Assembly (NCBI GenBank): GCA_023423475.1 | Contig: JAFAFN010000178.1 | Coordinates: 1-12,360, forward strand | DNA from: Actinomycetes bacterium | Lineage (GTDB): Bacteria; Actinomycetota; Acidimicrobiia; Acidimicrobiales; Microtrichaceae | Reading direction: 5' to 3' | Length of the DNA: 12,360 nt | Shown here: positions 11,521 to 12,360 of the stretch, piece after piece | Layout of the letters: the number at the start of each line of letters is the position of its first letter | How positions within the stretch are numbered: position 1 is the stretch's first letter | Program-made: the position numbers and the translations under genes | The notes under the pieces: generated by a model | Told to the model about the DNA's origin: nothing | Seen by the model: only the letters and a program-made list of their open reading frames with translations | Database searches by the model: none

Positions 11521-12360
11521 TCAGTGCTTGGACGGTGGCACCGTCCAACCGGACCCACCGTCGTCGCTCTCGGGCGGCGCGGCGGGTGGCGGTGCGGCAG
11601 GCGGCGTCTCGGGCGGTGACCCGTAGGACGGAGGCCCGGCAGGCGGCGGGTCGTAGGACGGCGGCTGCTGGGGGTACTCCTGGCCGTACGGACCCGGCGG
11701 CTGGGGGTACTGCTGCGGATGCGGCTGTTGGGGGTAGGGCTGCTGCGGGTACTGCTGCTGCGGATGGTGCTGGCCGTACGGCTGCTGGGGCTGCGGGGGG
11801 TAGGGCGGATACTGCTGCCCGTACGGGTACTGCGGCGTCCGGCGCCCACGAGCGCGCAGGACGAATCCGATGATGAGCAGCGCCAGACCCACCACGAACA
11901 TCAGGCCCGCCACCGCGATGATGCCCAGCGCGCCGAAGATCGCACCGAAGTCCTCGAAGACCTCGGTCGGACGCAGCACCCGACCGACGGTGAAGCTCAC
12001 CCCCGACGATGCGGACGGCTCGCCGGCCACCGTGCACTCGGCGACGTACTCACCAGGCTGCACACGAGCGACGACCAGCACCAGATCCGAGGTGGTGTTG
12101 CCGTTCAGGAACAGCGCGTCGTCACTCCGGGCACGAGTCGACAGGTCCTCGCCGCCGAGCTCGTCGGAGTCGGACGCGCTCGAGATCGTGCAGTCCGGCT
12201 CGGGTGAGGCCCCCCGGGGGATCGCGACCCCGACGGTCATCTCGCCGGACTTGTCGGAACCGTCGAGGCGCTCGAGCACCTCGAACTCGAGCGTGCCGGG
12301 GACGAGTCGATCGCGTGAGCCGTCGATCGCGACGCCCCGGTTCAGGTCCTGGACGTCGAT
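11521..12360 (-). CDS. Single-pass membrane protein with Pro/Gln/Tyr-rich C-terminal tail, N-terminus outside the window
   Basis: The frame is open to the right edge, so the start is beyond base 12360; 279 residues are visible. The first 135 or so form a polar, probably extracytoplasmic beta-rich domain with two cysteines (visible residues 57 and 109, possibly a disulfide) and strands such as LVLVVARVQPGEYVAECTV. A strong membrane segment follows (11857-11943, FGAIFGALGIIAVAGLMFVV and onward), then a basic stop-transfer RARGRR. The remaining 105 residues are a low-complexity tail rich in Pro, Gln and Tyr, predicted to be cytoplasmic, ending in TVPPSKH. No catalytic motif is seen. The layout recalls actinobacterial DUF4190/DUF4352-like or cell-envelope proteins with proline-rich cytoplasmic tails, except that here the tail is C-terminal. 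Function unknown. Confidence 0.85.
   Translation of the reverse strand: MDVQDLNRGVAIDGSRDRLVPGTLEFEVLERLDGSDKSGEMTVGVAIPRGASPEPDCTISSASDSDELGGEDLSTRARSDDALFLNGNTTSDLVLVVARVQPGEYVAECTVAGEPSASSGVSFTVGRVLRPTEVFEDFGAIFGALGIIAVAGLMFVVGLALLIIGFVLRARGRRTPQYPYGQQYPPYPPQPQQPYGQHHPQQQYPQQPYPQQPHPQQYPQPPGPYGQEYPQQPPSYDPPPAGPPSYGSPPETPPAAPPPAAPPESDDGGSGWTVPPSKH
11650..11835 (-). repeat. Low-complexity Pro-Gln-Tyr repeat tract in the membrane protein tail
   Basis: The tract encodes irregular repeats of PYGQ (four YGQ/PYGQ units including GPYGQ) and PQQ/QYPQQP. At the DNA level it shows recurring CTGCTG and GGGTA blocks. It is coding throughout and keeps frame. Such tracts expand and contract readily and may show assembly or read-mapping differences. 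Confidence 0.7.

Noticed and set aside
10398..11849. A 483-codon open frame on the minus strand across the oxygenase gene and the terminal hairpin
   Set aside because: It is the antisense shadow of the Rieske gene; its sequence is low-complexity and it crosses an intergenic hairpin.

Overview
The window is GC-rich, densely packed bacterial chromosome with frequent GTG starts and 1-8 base stop/start overlaps. The gene content points to an actinobacterium: an F420 (deazaflavin)-type nitroreductase-family protein, a 3Fe-4S ferredoxin with a rubredoxin/ferredoxin-reductase-type flavoprotein, a KshA-like Rieske oxygenase behind a KstR-type operator, and an actinobacterial-style HNH protein. An Acidimicrobiia-like lineage is my guess; nothing here proves the class. 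I see no rRNA, tRNA, CRISPR array, insertion sequence, integrase or phage gene.

Layout. (1) 2-3011, plus strand: the 3' part of an M1 aminopeptidase gene, overlapping by 8 bases a calcineurin-like metallophosphoesterase gene. (2) 3021-6632, minus strand: a five-gene run read from right to left as 3Fe-4S ferredoxin, FAD-dependent ferredoxin reductase, YhhN/TMEM86-type lysoplasmalogenase, M20D amidohydrolase and a 77-residue membrane protein resembling the PLD-nuclease N-terminal domain. Gaps are 79, 12, 12 and -1 bases. (3) 6714-8506, plus strand, divergent from (2): a serine beta-lactamase-like hydrolase and a GNAT acetyltransferase with an ATGA overlap. (4) 8532-8575: a perfect 44-bp palindrome between convergent genes. 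(5) 8582-9618, minus strand: a deazaflavin-dependent nitroreductase-family protein followed by a TetR regulator (GTGA overlap). The upstream promoter has its 17-bp spacer filled exactly by one inverted repeat and its -10 covered by another. (6) 9766-10275, plus strand: an HNH endonuclease. (7) 10299-11435, plus strand: a promoter, a KstR-type operator and a KshA-like Rieske oxygenase. (8) 11460-11508: a large compound hairpin between convergent genes. (9) 11521-12360, minus strand: the C-terminal part of a single-pass membrane protein with a Pro/Gln/Tyr-rich tail.

How it works together: the window is mostly housekeeping and accessory metabolism rather than one system. The best-supported functional units are the autoregulated TetR/nitroreductase pair and the KstR-controlled Rieske oxygenase, probably part of a steroid or lipid degradation regulon. 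The ferredoxin/reductase/lysoplasmalogenase run is an electron-transfer pair next to an ether-lipid enzyme, with no visible terminal oxygenase. I did not find a clearly new multi-gene system; the regulatory DNA is the most distinctive content.
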